From Gammaproteobacteria bacterium (GTDB taxonomy: Bacteria; Pseudomonadota; Gammaproteobacteria; DSM-16500), in contig JABDEN010000080.1 of the NCBI GenBank assembly GCA_013287025.1, positions 1 through 5,909 on the forward strand: DNA of 5,909 nucleotides, written 5' to 3'. Of this stretch, positions 1-5,909 are shown one piece after another. Positions within the stretch are counted from its first letter, which is position 1. Each line of letters starts with the position of its first letter. The translations under genes were made by a program, and so were the position numbers. The notes under the pieces were generated by a model. The model saw only the letters and a list, made by a program, of their open reading frames with translations, had not been told where the DNA came from and made no database searches.

Positions 1-430
1 CCGCAATAATATTGGTGGCATTGGAGAAAATATCGAGAATTTTAAGATTTTTGAGTTTAACAATTAATTGAAATGCGCGGGAATAAAGGAAATCCCCGAC
101 CAAAACACTTGCCTCGTTACCCCATAGCGTATTGGCAGTCTCATGACCCCGTCGCATGCTGGAATTATCAACGACATCATCGTGTAGTAAGGTCGCGGTA
201 TGGATGAGCTCAATCGCGGTGGCTAGTTCAATATGTTGTTTTTGTTGATGCGCTAAGGCATTGGCTGTCAGTAGGACAAGGAGAGGGCGAATGCGTTTTC
301 CGCCGCATTTTAGGATATATTCGACCACTTGATTAATGAAAGGAATATCAGACTTGAGTGCTTCGCAAATAAAATGATCAGTTGACTCTAGGTCAGTTTG
401 CACCAACGAGCGTATGGATTGAAGCGGCAT
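1..430 (-). CDS. ispB: Polyprenyl (octaprenyl-type) diphosphate synthase, N-terminal part, cut by window edge
   Basis: Reading the minus strand from the ATG at 430 gives 143 codons with no stop before the window edge, so only the N-terminal part is present (E. coli IspB is about 323 residues). Visible motifs are GGKRIRP at residues 43-49, which binds the isopentenyl diphosphate pyrophosphate, and the first aspartate-rich motif DDVVD at 84-88, which binds the allylic substrate through magnesium, followed by the conserved MRRG and WGN...VGDFL stretches. The residue five before the first aspartate is alanine (79), a small side chain as expected for a long-chain enzyme. The second aspartate-rich motif would lie beyond the window. 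The family is a soluble trans-prenyltransferase that makes the ubiquinone/menaquinone side chain. An in-frame stop at 467-469 on the minus strand leaves only this ATG as start; its Shine-Dalgarno (GAG around 440) is weak. Divergence from rplU matches the usual gammaproteobacterial ispB position. The exact chain length cannot be read from the sequence. Confidence 0.95.
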   Translation of the reverse strand, partial: MPLQSIRSLVQTDLESTDHFICEALKSDIPFINQVVEYILKCGGKRIRPLLVLLTANALAHQQKQHIELATAIELIHTATLLHDDVVDNSSMRRGHETANTLWGNEASVLVGDFLYSRAFQLIVKLKNLKILDIFSNATNIIA

Positions 431-463
431 GGGCGATTTCTCAAATATTATCAGAGCTTTCGC

Positions 464-493
464 ATGCTAGTTTGGAGAGTGGCTTTTTGTCAA
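464..493 (-). promoter_or_regulatory. Candidate sigma-70 promoter of ispB
   Basis: On the minus strand a perfect -35 TTGACA (488-493) is followed after 18 bp by TAGCAT (464-469, 4 of 6 to consensus). Transcription would start near 457, giving a leader of about 27 nt before the ispB ATG at 430. The assignment rests on consensus match and spacing only. Confidence 0.5.
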
Positions 494-512
494 GTAATTA
501 CATAGAGCCCAC

Positions 513-541
513 TTGCACTCACTCTTAAGAGTATCTATAAT
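513..541 (+). promoter_or_regulatory. Sigma-70 promoter of the rplU-rpmA-obgE operon
   Basis: TTGCAC (513-518) and a perfect TATAAT (536-541) are separated by exactly 17 bp. Transcription would start near 548, leaving a leader of about 40 nt before the rplU ATG at 589. The spacer contains a perfect 12-bp palindrome, ACTCTTAAGAGT at 521-532. The -35 lies 19 bp from the -35 of the opposing ispB promoter, so the two promoters are back to back. Confidence 0.7.
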
Positions 542-588
542 GCCTGTCCTTTCAGGTGAGAAAAAAAGCGTTTTTGGAGTACGAAATA

Positions 589-900
589 ATGTATGCAGTA
601 ATTACCAGCGGTGGTAGACAATATCGTGTAATGGAAGGGCAAACTTTAAAATTAGAAAAATTAGATGCTGAAATCGGCTCGAAAGTCAGTTTTGACAGCG
701 TATTAATGGTTTCAAATGGCGAAAATATCCAATTAGGACAACCATTTGTTTCCGGTTGTAAGGTTGCTGCATCCGTGGTTGGCCAAGGTCGACACAAAAA
801 GATTCATATCATGAAATTTAGACGCCGCAAACATCATCAAAAACAAATGGGTCATCGGCAGTATTTCACCGAAGTGAAAATTGAGAAAATTAATCTTTAA
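589..900 (+). CDS. rplU: 50S ribosomal protein L21
   Basis: This encodes 103 residues, the same length as E. coli L21. The N-terminus [14 protein letters not shown] is the classic L21 opening, and the basic segment [16 protein letters not shown] near residues 75-90 is the typical 23S rRNA-binding loop. The C-terminus VKIEKINL is also normal for the family. L21 binds 23S rRNA in the large subunit. The frame is open upstream to a GTG at 556, but that codon would sit only about 8 nt after the predicted transcription start and has no ribosome binding site. The ATG at 589 has GGAG at 576-579 with a 9-nt spacer and gives the family's standard N-terminus. It is the first gene of a rplU-rpmA-obgE operon, 12 bp before rpmA. 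Confidence 0.98.
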   Translation: MYAVITSGGRQYRVMEGQTLKLEKLDAEIGSKVSFDSVLMVSNGENIQLGQPFVSGCKVAASVVGQGRHKKIHIMKFRRRKHHQKQMGHRQYFTEVKIEKINL

Positions 901-912
901 GGGGATTTTGCA

Positions 913-1197
913 ATGGCACATAAAAAAGCGGGTGGTAGTACGAGAAACGGTCGTGACTCAAACCCAAAATATTTAGGTGTAAAACGTTACGGTGGTCAAG
1001 TTGTCAATGCAGGCGAAATTATCGTTCGCCAACGCGGTACGCAATTCCATCCTGGCCGACATGTTGGCATTGGTCGTGATCATACGCTTTATGCATTAGT
1101 GGCAGGCAAGGTCGTTTTTGGTCGAAAAGGCGTAATGCACAAGCGCTCCGTTGCGATTGAACCCATTGCGACTGATGTGACCGAAACCGCAGCGTAA
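913..1197 (+). CDS. rpmA: 50S ribosomal protein L27
   Basis: This encodes 94 residues, slightly longer than the 85 of E. coli. It opens with [19 protein letters not shown], the proteobacterial form in which the N-terminal tail follows the start directly, without the cleaved extension seen in Firmicutes. Further family marks are [10 protein letters not shown] (21-30), the GTQFHPG loop (43-49) and GRDHTLYAL (54-62). In the ribosome the N-terminal tail reaches the peptidyl-transferase centre and touches tRNA ends. The Shine-Dalgarno AAGGGGAT (899-906) overlaps the end of rplU, which stops 12 bp upstream, so the two are surely cotranscribed and probably coupled. The extra residues are a short C-terminal tail, [14 protein letters not shown], with no recognisable motif. 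Confidence 0.98.
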   Translation: MAHKKAGGSTRNGRDSNPKYLGVKRYGGQVVNAGEIIVRQRGTQFHPGRHVGIGRDHTLYALVAGKVVFGRKGVMHKRSVAIEPIATDVTETAA

Positions 1198-1229
1198 AGC
1201 CACGTTTTAGCGTCAAATCCCTCATTTAA

Positions 1230-2416
<1,187 letters not shown>

Positions 2417-2445
2417 GTCTCTTTATATTAAAGTGATAATTCTAG

Positions 2446-2787
2446 TCAGAGTGCCAATACCTGCTTCAATCCATCATCAATGAGACAGATTTCGTGTGAA
2501 GAAAGTTCTCCTTCAAAACGAAGGAACCGCTTTTTATCTAATGCGCGAAGTTGATCTAGCACCGCGCAAGCATTTGAATTATTAAAATAAATTTTAATGC
2601 TTAATGGAGGTTTTTCTGGTGCTTTCGTGGAAAGTGGTACTGCGATGACGGTGCTACGCGCCTGATTGATCGGGGTAGCACCGACTAATATCCAGGGACG
2701 TGTTTTCTTTTGCTCACTTCCCTGTACACTATGTTCTTCTATTAAATAAACTTCGCCTTTTTGAAACTTAAAAACATTTTTAGACAT
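2446..2787 (-). CDS. MazF/PemK-family toxin (endoribonuclease)
   Basis: The 113-residue protein has the MazF/PemK layout: GEVYLIE (11-17), GSEQKKTRPWILVG (23-36), a strand ending VPLST (50-54), the DQLRALDK motif (78-85), and the GELS...IDDGLKQVLAL ending (93-113). Arg30 in TRP and Thr54 in PLST match the positions of the catalytic arginine and threonine of MazF enzymes. Family members cut single-stranded RNA at short sequence motifs and so stop translation; the target motif cannot be predicted here. Its ATG lies inside the end of the antitoxin gene (8-bp overlap, ATGTCTAA), so translation is probably coupled. The N-terminal extension before GEVY is a few residues longer than in compact MazF proteins. 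All key positions are present, so it is probably intact. Confidence 0.92.
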   Translation of the reverse strand: MSKNVFKFQKGEVYLIEEHSVQGSEQKKTRPWILVGATPINQARSTVIAVPLSTKAPEKPPLSIKIYFNNSNACAVLDQLRALDKKRFLRFEGELSSHEICLIDDGLKQVLAL

Positions 2788-3010
2788 CTTCTAAGCCATC
2801 CCCGCCAAATTCGTTATCCCAAGTAGTCATTTCTTCCTTCAGGCTTTTGCTATTTTCAAGTTCCTTCGCAGAGATATAAAGATGTTGTTCTCGTGATTTA
2901 ATTTCTTTTTCCAAAAGGCTTGCTAAAACTTTACTTCGTTCTCTCACGGGAATGACAGCCTTCATTCTTATAATCAATTTATCGGGAAAAGAAAACATGA
3001 CTTTTGACAT
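2780..3010 (-). CDS. Antitoxin, probable ribbon-helix-helix type, partner of the MazF-like toxin
   Basis: The 76-residue protein starts with a short beta-strand-like segment (KVMFSFPDKL, 3-12) followed by two predicted helices ending near residue 40, with the turn at VRERSK (22-27). This fits a ribbon-helix-helix DNA-binding fold that would dimerise on the operator. The C-terminal half is charged and probably unfolded without toxin; it ends in the acidic stretch TWDNEFGGDGLEDV (63-76), like the toxin-binding tails of MazE-type antitoxins paired with PemK/MazF toxins. Its stop overlaps the toxin start. The ATG at 3010 has AAGGGG 6 nt upstream, which supports it over the internal Met5. The repeats over its promoter suggest autorepression. 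The RHH assignment is from sequence pattern only. Confidence 0.85.
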   Translation of the reverse strand: MSKVMFSFPDKLIIRMKAVIPVRERSKVLASLLEKEIKSREQHLYISAKELENSKSLKEEMTTWDNEFGGDGLEDV

Positions 3011-3040
3011 ATTTTGCCCCTTTTCTTGCAGTTATATATA

Positions 3041-3111
3041 TTATAGATTATATATTATAGATTATATAAAGTCAATATTTAACCACATGAAAATACTGAA
3101 ATTATAGATTA
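3041..3111 (-). promoter_or_regulatory. Toxin-antitoxin promoter with repeated operator-like sites
   Basis: On the minus strand TTGACT (3070-3075) and a perfect TATAAT (3047-3052) are spaced exactly 17 bp, a strong sigma-70 promoter for the antitoxin-toxin operon. The 10-bp word TAATCTATAA occurs three times on that strand: at 3041-3050 overlapping the -10, at 3055-3064 inside the spacer, and at 3102-3111 upstream. The first two are 14 bp apart. Sites in this position would let a bound antitoxin, alone or with toxin, block RNA polymerase. Repressor binding is inferred. Confidence 0.7.
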
Positions 3112-3118
3112 AAGTGGT

Positions 3119-3145
3119 ATGCCAGCAATAAAACCTTGCTGGCAT
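3119..3145 (-). terminator. Hairpin after rpsT, probable terminator
   Basis: A perfect 10-bp inverted repeat (3119-3128 with 3136-3145, stem ATGCCAGCAA) with a 7-nt loop begins 11 bp after the rpsT stop. There is no long U-run after the stem on the minus strand, so termination may be partial or the hairpin may protect the transcript 3' end. Confidence 0.5.
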
Positions 3146-3156
3146 GACAGGAAGGA

Positions 3157-3432
3157 TTAAGCAGCTTTAGCGCTCAATTTTTTTAAGTGTGAGCTAATGC
3201 GGCTTTTATGACGAGCGGCTTTGTTTTTGTGTAATAAACCTTTGCTAGCCATACGATCAATCACAGGCTGAGCGGCTTTGAAGCATTCTTCTGCGAGTTT
3301 GAGGTCTTTCGCTTCAATCGCATTGTAAACTTTTTTAACATAAGTACGCACCATGGAGCGTAAGCTCGCGTTGTGCTGACGGTGTTTTTCTGACTGGCGG
3401 GCGCGTTTTTTCGCGGATGCAATATTAGCCAA
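3157..3432 (-). CDS. rpsT: 30S ribosomal protein S20, TTG start
   Basis: The 91-residue, strongly basic protein begins [18 protein letters not shown], the hallmark S20 N-terminus, and is close to the E. coli length of 87. S20 is an all-helical protein that binds 16S rRNA early in small-subunit assembly. The start codon is TTG (3430-3432), fixed by the conserved ANIASAKKR that follows and by a strong GGAGG (3439-3443) 6 nt upstream. E. coli rpsT is also known to start with UUG, where the weak start takes part in autogenous control, so this looks like a conserved feature. The gene is divergent from murJ, as in many gammaproteobacteria, and its downstream neighbour on the same strand is the toxin-antitoxin pair. 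Confidence 0.97.
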   Translation of the reverse strand: MANIASAKKRARQSEKHRQHNASLRSMVRTYVKKVYNAIEAKDLKLAEECFKAAQPVIDRMASKGLLHKNKAARHKSRISSHLKKLSAKAA

Positions 3433-3473
3433 GGGATTCCTCCAAAAATCATCAATTAAAACGAAAGGGAGGT

Positions 3474-3502
3474 AATATGCCTGGGTTTCTGGATATTGTC
3501 AA
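3474..3502 (-). promoter_or_regulatory. Candidate sigma-70 promoter of rpsT
   Basis: On the minus strand a perfect TTGACA (3497-3502) is followed after 17 bp by CATATT (3474-3479, 4 of 6). Transcription would start near 3467, giving a leader of about 35 nt that contains the GGAGG and the TTG start. Confidence 0.6.
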
Positions 3503-3536
3503 TTTAAAAACCTCTCCGGATCGGGGAGTAGTAAGC

Positions 3537-3583
3537 ACCCTCACCCCTACCCCTCTCCCACGAGTGGGCGAGGGGAATTTTTT
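3537..3583 (+). repeat. REP-like GC-rich hairpin repeat, copy 2, followed by a T-run
   Basis: The C-rich segment 3550-3561 (CCCCTCTCCCAC) is the reverse complement of 3564-3575 with one mismatch, giving a strong stem with a tiny loop. Its leading part, ACCCTCACCCCTACCCC, resembles REP sequences seen in many proteobacteria. AATTTTTT follows the stem on the plus strand (3576-3583), so this copy has the shape of an intrinsic terminator facing murJ. The element lies inside the 403-bp gene-free interval between rpsT and murJ, whose other main content is the palindrome starting at 3586. Confidence 0.65.
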
Positions 3584-3585
3584 CT

Positions 3586-3746
3586 CCGCCTCCGCGCTTT
3601 TTACGCCTGAGATATATCATGTTGCTTGGCTGCGTCATAAATTGAAAAAAACAACTCGTTTAGAAAAACTAAACTCGTTATTTTTTTAAATTTATGGACT
3701 TACCAATCAAAATGATATATCTCAGGCGTAAAAAGTGCGGAGGCGG
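3586..3746. repeat. 161-bp near-perfect palindrome, MITE-like
   Basis: The arms 3586-3663 and 3669-3746 (78 bp each) are reverse complements in strict register around a central AAAAA, with about 65 of 78 positions paired and no gaps. The outer 44 bp (3586-3629 against 3703-3746) have only three mismatches; the outermost 35 bp have one. The middle 3630-3635 is unpaired and the inner AT-rich part is moderately paired. It contains no credible gene. Long inverted repeats around a short core suggest a small non-autonomous mobile element, but no target-site duplication is evident at the flanks. RNA copied from either strand would fold into a long hairpin. It sits 8 to 90 bp outside the predicted regulatory elements of rpsT and murJ. 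Confidence 0.85.
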
Positions 3747-3776
3747 TTAAAAGAAGTCCTGCAAAAGATCCGGTTA

Positions 3777-3804
3777 TTGCAAGAGAAGTACTTTCCTGTA
3801 TCAT
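3777..3804 (+). promoter_or_regulatory. Candidate promoter of murJ
   Basis: TTGCAA (3777-3782) and TATCAT (3799-3804, 5 of 6) are spaced 16 bp. Transcription would start near 3811, downstream of the first in-frame ATG at 3803 and about 25 nt before the ATG at 3836. The match is moderate. Confidence 0.4.
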
Positions 3805-3835
3805 GATGACATTTGAAACAATGGATAGTAGCAGC

Positions 3836-5392
3836 ATGAGCAAAGCCCTCGTAAAATCGACTGGTGTTGTGTCCGGCTTGACGCTAGTTTCTCGTATTTT
3901 TGGATTTGCGAGAGACATGGTGACTGCTCAGTTTTTTGGGGCGACGGCAGCCTTCGATGCCTTCCTCGTGGCTTTTAAAATCCCAAATTTTATGCGTCGT
4001 CTATTTGCGGAAGGATCGTTTTCGCAAGCATTTGTGCCTGTTTTATCAGAATATCAAAAACAAAAAAATCCCGATGAAATCAAAAACTTTGTCAGCGCAA
4101 TGGCGGGGACACTCGGTTTTGTGTTGCTATGCGTCACCATTGCAGGGATGGTGTTATCGCCCTGGATTGTGAGGGTCTTTGCCGCAGGTTTTGCGACAGA
4201 TGATCCACGCTATTCCCTCGCGGTGACGATGTTACGAATCACTTTTCCCTATTTAATGCTCATTTCTTTGACGGCTTTTTCAGGTGCGATCTTAAATACC
4301 TATAGTCGATTTTGGGTGGCTGCGATGACTCCCATATTTTTGAGTATTTGCATGATTACCGCTGCCATTTGGGTTTCTCCGCACTTTCATACGCCCATTA
4401 TTATTTTAGCTTGGGCAGTTTCTATTGCGGGCATGGTGCAATTATTATTTCAGTGGCCTTTTTTAAAAAAGTTAGGGGTTTTGCAAAAACCACGAATTAA
4501 TTTTAAAGACCCAGGCGTACGTAAAGTGTTAAAACTGATGGTGCCTGCATTATTTGGCGTTTCTGTTTCGCAATTAAATTTATTGGTGGATACGTTATTT
4601 GCATCCTTTCTCATCGTAGGAAGTGTGTCTTGGTTATATTATTCGGATCGACTGTTGGAATTGCCGCTTGGTGTATTTGGCGTTGCGATTGCAACCGTAA
4701 TTTTACCGCATTTATCCCGCCATCATGCGACGAAATCGGATGAAGCTTTTTCGCTTACGATCGATTGGGCTTTGCGTTGTGTTTTACTCGTGAGTTTACC
4801 TGCAACGGTAGTCTTAGGAGTAATGGCCGGACCAATGCTCAGCACATTATTCCAACATGGACGTTTGTTCGATGCTTATTCTGTAGAAATGGCGCAAAAA
4901 AGCTTAGTCATGTTTGCCATCGGCGTCACTCCTTTTATGTTGGTGAAGATTCTTACTTCAGGATTTTACGCAAAACAAGATATGCGTACGCCAGTTCGCA
5001 TCGGTATTCTTTCTATGATTGCGAATATGGTTTTTAATGTGATATTGATATGGCCATTGGCGCATGCCGGCATTGCGCTTTCGACTTCTCTCGCCGCGTT
5101 TTTGAATACGAGTTTTTTACTCTATTTTTTATGTAAAAAGAAAATTTATACGCCTTCATCGGGTTGGAAATTTTTTGCGAGCCGAATTATTGTTGCCAAT
5201 TGTATTTTAGGCGCATGGCTTTGGTTTGGTGCGGGGGACCTCCAAACGTGGACGAGCAGCGCCTGGACTTGGAGAACGGGACATTTATTTATGTTGCTAG
5301 GATCGGGTGCGCTCATTTATTTTGCTGCGTTATGGATAACAGGTCTTCGCGTACGTGATTTTATTATTCGTGAGCAGCCAATTGCGGGTTAG
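3836..5392 (+). CDS. murJ: Lipid II flippase MurJ (MviN family)
   Basis: From the ATG at 3836 the product is 518 residues, against 511 in E. coli. It is strongly hydrophobic throughout and fits the 14-helix MOP-superfamily fold in the inner membrane, where MurJ moves undecaprenyl-linked lipid II to the periplasmic face for peptidoglycan synthesis. The N-terminus carries the diagnostic SRIFGFARD (19-27), DAFLVAFKIPNF (41-52) and RRLFAEGSFSQAF (54-66). Arg20, Arg26, Asp41 and Arg54 line up with E. coli Arg18, Arg24, Asp39 and Arg52, and the YYSDRLLELP segment holds the counterpart of Arg270; these are residues important in the central cavity. The frame is open from ATGs at 3803 and 3821, but 3836 gives the family's usual MSK...LVKST start, has GGA at 3823-3825, and lies downstream of the predicted transcription start. 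It is divergent from rpsT. ribF, often next, is absent. Confidence 0.96.
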   Translation: MSKALVKSTGVVSGLTLVSRIFGFARDMVTAQFFGATAAFDAFLVAFKIPNFMRRLFAEGSFSQAFVPVLSEYQKQKNPDEIKNFVSAMAGTLGFVLLCVTIAGMVLSPWIVRVFAAGFATDDPRYSLAVTMLRITFPYLMLISLTAFSGAILNTYSRFWVAAMTPIFLSICMITAAIWVSPHFHTPIIILAWAVSIAGMVQLLFQWPFLKKLGVLQKPRINFKDPGVRKVLKLMVPALFGVSVSQLNLLVDTLFASFLIVGSVSWLYYSDRLLELPLGVFGVAIATVILPHLSRHHATKSDEAFSLTIDWALRCVLLVSLPATVVLGVMAGPMLSTLFQHGRLFDAYSVEMAQKSLVMFAIGVTPFMLVKILTSGFYAKQDMRTPVRIGILSMIANMVFNVILIWPLAHAGIALSTSLAAFLNTSFLLYFLCKKKIYTPSSGWKFFASRIIVANCILGAWLWFGAGDLQTWTSSAWTWRTGHLFMLLGSGALIYFAALWITGLRVRDFIIREQPIAG

Positions 5393-5400
5393 CCGTTATT

Positions 5401-5443
5401 ACCCCCCATCCCAACCTTCCCCCACGCTCGCGCGGGGGGAAGG
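5401..5443 (+). repeat. REP-like hairpin repeat, copy 3 (left half of an inverted pair)
   Basis: CCTTCCCCC (5415-5423) pairs with GGGGGAAGG (5435-5443) around a loop containing ACGCTCGCGC, preceded by ACCCCCCATCCCAA. It begins 9 bp after the murJ stop. It shares the exact 14-bp core with the copy before obgE and forms an inverted pair with the copy at 5486-5522. It could stop or protect the murJ transcript, though no T-run follows. Confidence 0.75.
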
Positions 5444-5485
5444 GGCAATGCATATCAAGTTGAAAACTAATGTTAAAATCAAGTT

Positions 5486-5522
5486 CCTTCCCCCCTTGTG
5501 GGGGAAGGTTAGGATGGGGGGT
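5486..5522 (-). repeat. REP-like hairpin repeat, copy 4 (right half of an inverted pair)
   Basis: CCTTCCCCC (5486-5494) pairs with GGGGGAAGG (5500-5508) around a 5-nt loop. Read on the minus strand, its first 25 bases (5522 down to 5498) match the first 25 bases of copy 3 (5401-5425) at 24 positions. The two copies and the 42-bp AT-rich spacer form a unit of 122 bp like the paired REP elements (BIMEs) of enterobacteria. The spacer holds nothing else I can recognise. The stop codon of the minus-strand gene falls inside this copy. Confidence 0.75.
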
Positions 5523-5909
5523 TTCTATGAGCATTTTTAGATAATTGATTTACCGGATACTCTGAGTTTTTTTCTTCAAAGGGTCTTCGTCTTCGATCAA
5601 AAAACCCCATAACTCCCTTCGCATCTTCATAATTCATCGGATAAATAAAGGTTAATAATAAACAAAATAGAGTAGGTGTCAGTTTATTTTTTAAAATATC
5701 TGCTTTCAATAACGTTTGAATTTCAGGATGTGCAAGGCCAAATTTTTGATTGACGTTGAGATCATTTTTTTTATCATGAATATGATTTAATGCCGGAACT
5801 ATTATGTGGCTTCCAGGTATTTGCCACGAAATTTGATTGAAAAAAACTGGATTTTCAACACACTTTAAAGCATTTAATAATAAGCCAGAAGTGGAAAAGC
5901 GTGATTTTA
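5509..5909 (-). CDS. Unrecognised protein, C-terminal 132 residues, cut by window edge
   Basis: The minus-strand frame ending at the TAA at 5509-5511 stays open to the window edge: 132 codons and two further bases without a stop, so this is probably the 3' part of a larger gene, not the short TTG-started ORF at 5709. Recognisable stretches are HIIVPALNHIHDKK, a hydrophobic LTPTLFCLLLTFIYP segment, and a basic FDRRRRPFEE. I know no family with this pattern. There is no signal or repeat pattern in the part visible. The final codons, Asn-Pro-Pro-Ser, come from the REP-like repeat, so the natural C-terminus may have been altered by repeat insertion. The gene converges on murJ and takes the place where ribF is often found in gammaproteobacteria. 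Whether it is an intact gene or a decayed one depends on the sequence beyond the window. Confidence 0.6.
   Translation of the reverse strand, partial: KSRFSTSGLLLNALKCVENPVFFNQISWQIPGSHIIVPALNHIHDKKNDLNVNQKFGLAHPEIQTLLKADILKNKLTPTLFCLLLTFIYPMNYEDAKGVMGFFDRRRRPFEEKNSEYPVNQLSKNAHRNPPS

Noticed and set aside
556..588. Upstream GTG start for rplU adding 11 residues
   Set aside because: It lacks a ribosome binding site, would lie about 8 nt from the predicted transcript start, and spoils the standard MYAVI N-terminus.
3031..3111. CRISPR-like array from the repeated TTATAGATTA word
   Set aside because: The repeat is only 10 bp, AT-rich, has three copies with irregular spacing of 4 and 37 bp, and lies exactly over a promoter; operator sites explain it better.
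3477..3689. 70-codon plus-strand ORF between rpsT and murJ
   Set aside because: It starts inside the rpsT promoter and its codons come from the REP-like copy and one arm of the palindrome; low-complexity LTPTPLPR-type reading is a usual artefact of such repeats.
3700..3918. 72-codon minus-strand ORF with a membrane-like look
   Set aside because: It is antisense to the murJ N-terminus and ends in the palindrome arm; its hydrophobic character mirrors the murJ coding strand. The ALFTPEIYH words shared with the 3477-3689 frame only reflect the inverted arms.
5355..5540. 61-codon plus-strand ORF over the murJ end
   Set aside because: It overlaps the murJ 3' end out of frame and then reads through both REP-like copies, giving the PPSQPSPTLARGEG type of sequence typical of translated repeats.

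Overview
The window looks like a core housekeeping stretch of a gammaproteobacterial chromosome, of moderate to low GC. The gene order ispB (divergent) / rplU-rpmA-obgE and rpsT (divergent) / murJ is a familiar gammaproteobacterial arrangement, and the ribosomal proteins, Obg and MurJ all read as gammaproteobacterial types. The low GC, the dispersed GC-rich repeats and the broken neighbourhoods would fit a Legionellales/Coxiellaceae-like lineage, but that placement is a guess.

Layout. Positions 1-430 hold the start of ispB on the minus strand (polyprenyl diphosphate synthase, cut by the window edge). A 158-bp divergent promoter region separates it from rplU (L21), rpmA (L27) and obgE (ribosome-assembly GTPase), which form a plus-strand operon ending at 2288. 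Positions 2261-3010 hold a minus-strand toxin-antitoxin module: a ribbon-helix-helix type antitoxin gene overlapping a MazF/PemK-type toxin gene by 8 bp, followed by a doubtful 51-codon ORF. The module has a near-consensus promoter built into three copies of a 10-bp repeat, a likely autoregulatory operator. rpsT (S20, TTG start) follows on the minus strand. The 403-bp rpsT-murJ interval is mostly repeat: a GC-rich REP-like hairpin with a T-run, then a 161-bp near-perfect palindrome. murJ (lipid II flippase) covers 3836-5392 on the plus strand. Past it lie two more REP-like hairpins in inverted orientation, then the C-terminal 132 codons of an unrecognised minus-strand gene that runs off the window.

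How it fits together. IspB supplies the quinone side chain. L21, L27 and S20 are ribosome subunits and ObgE is a 50S assembly/stress GTPase. MurJ moves lipid II across the inner membrane. None of this is new biology. The most distinctive material is non-coding: four copies of a GC-rich hairpin repeat, one apparently supplying the obgE Shine-Dalgarno and another the stop codon of the downstream gene; a 161-bp symmetrical palindrome in front of murJ; and a toxin-antitoxin cassette placed where other gammaproteobacteria carry other genes between obg and rpsT.
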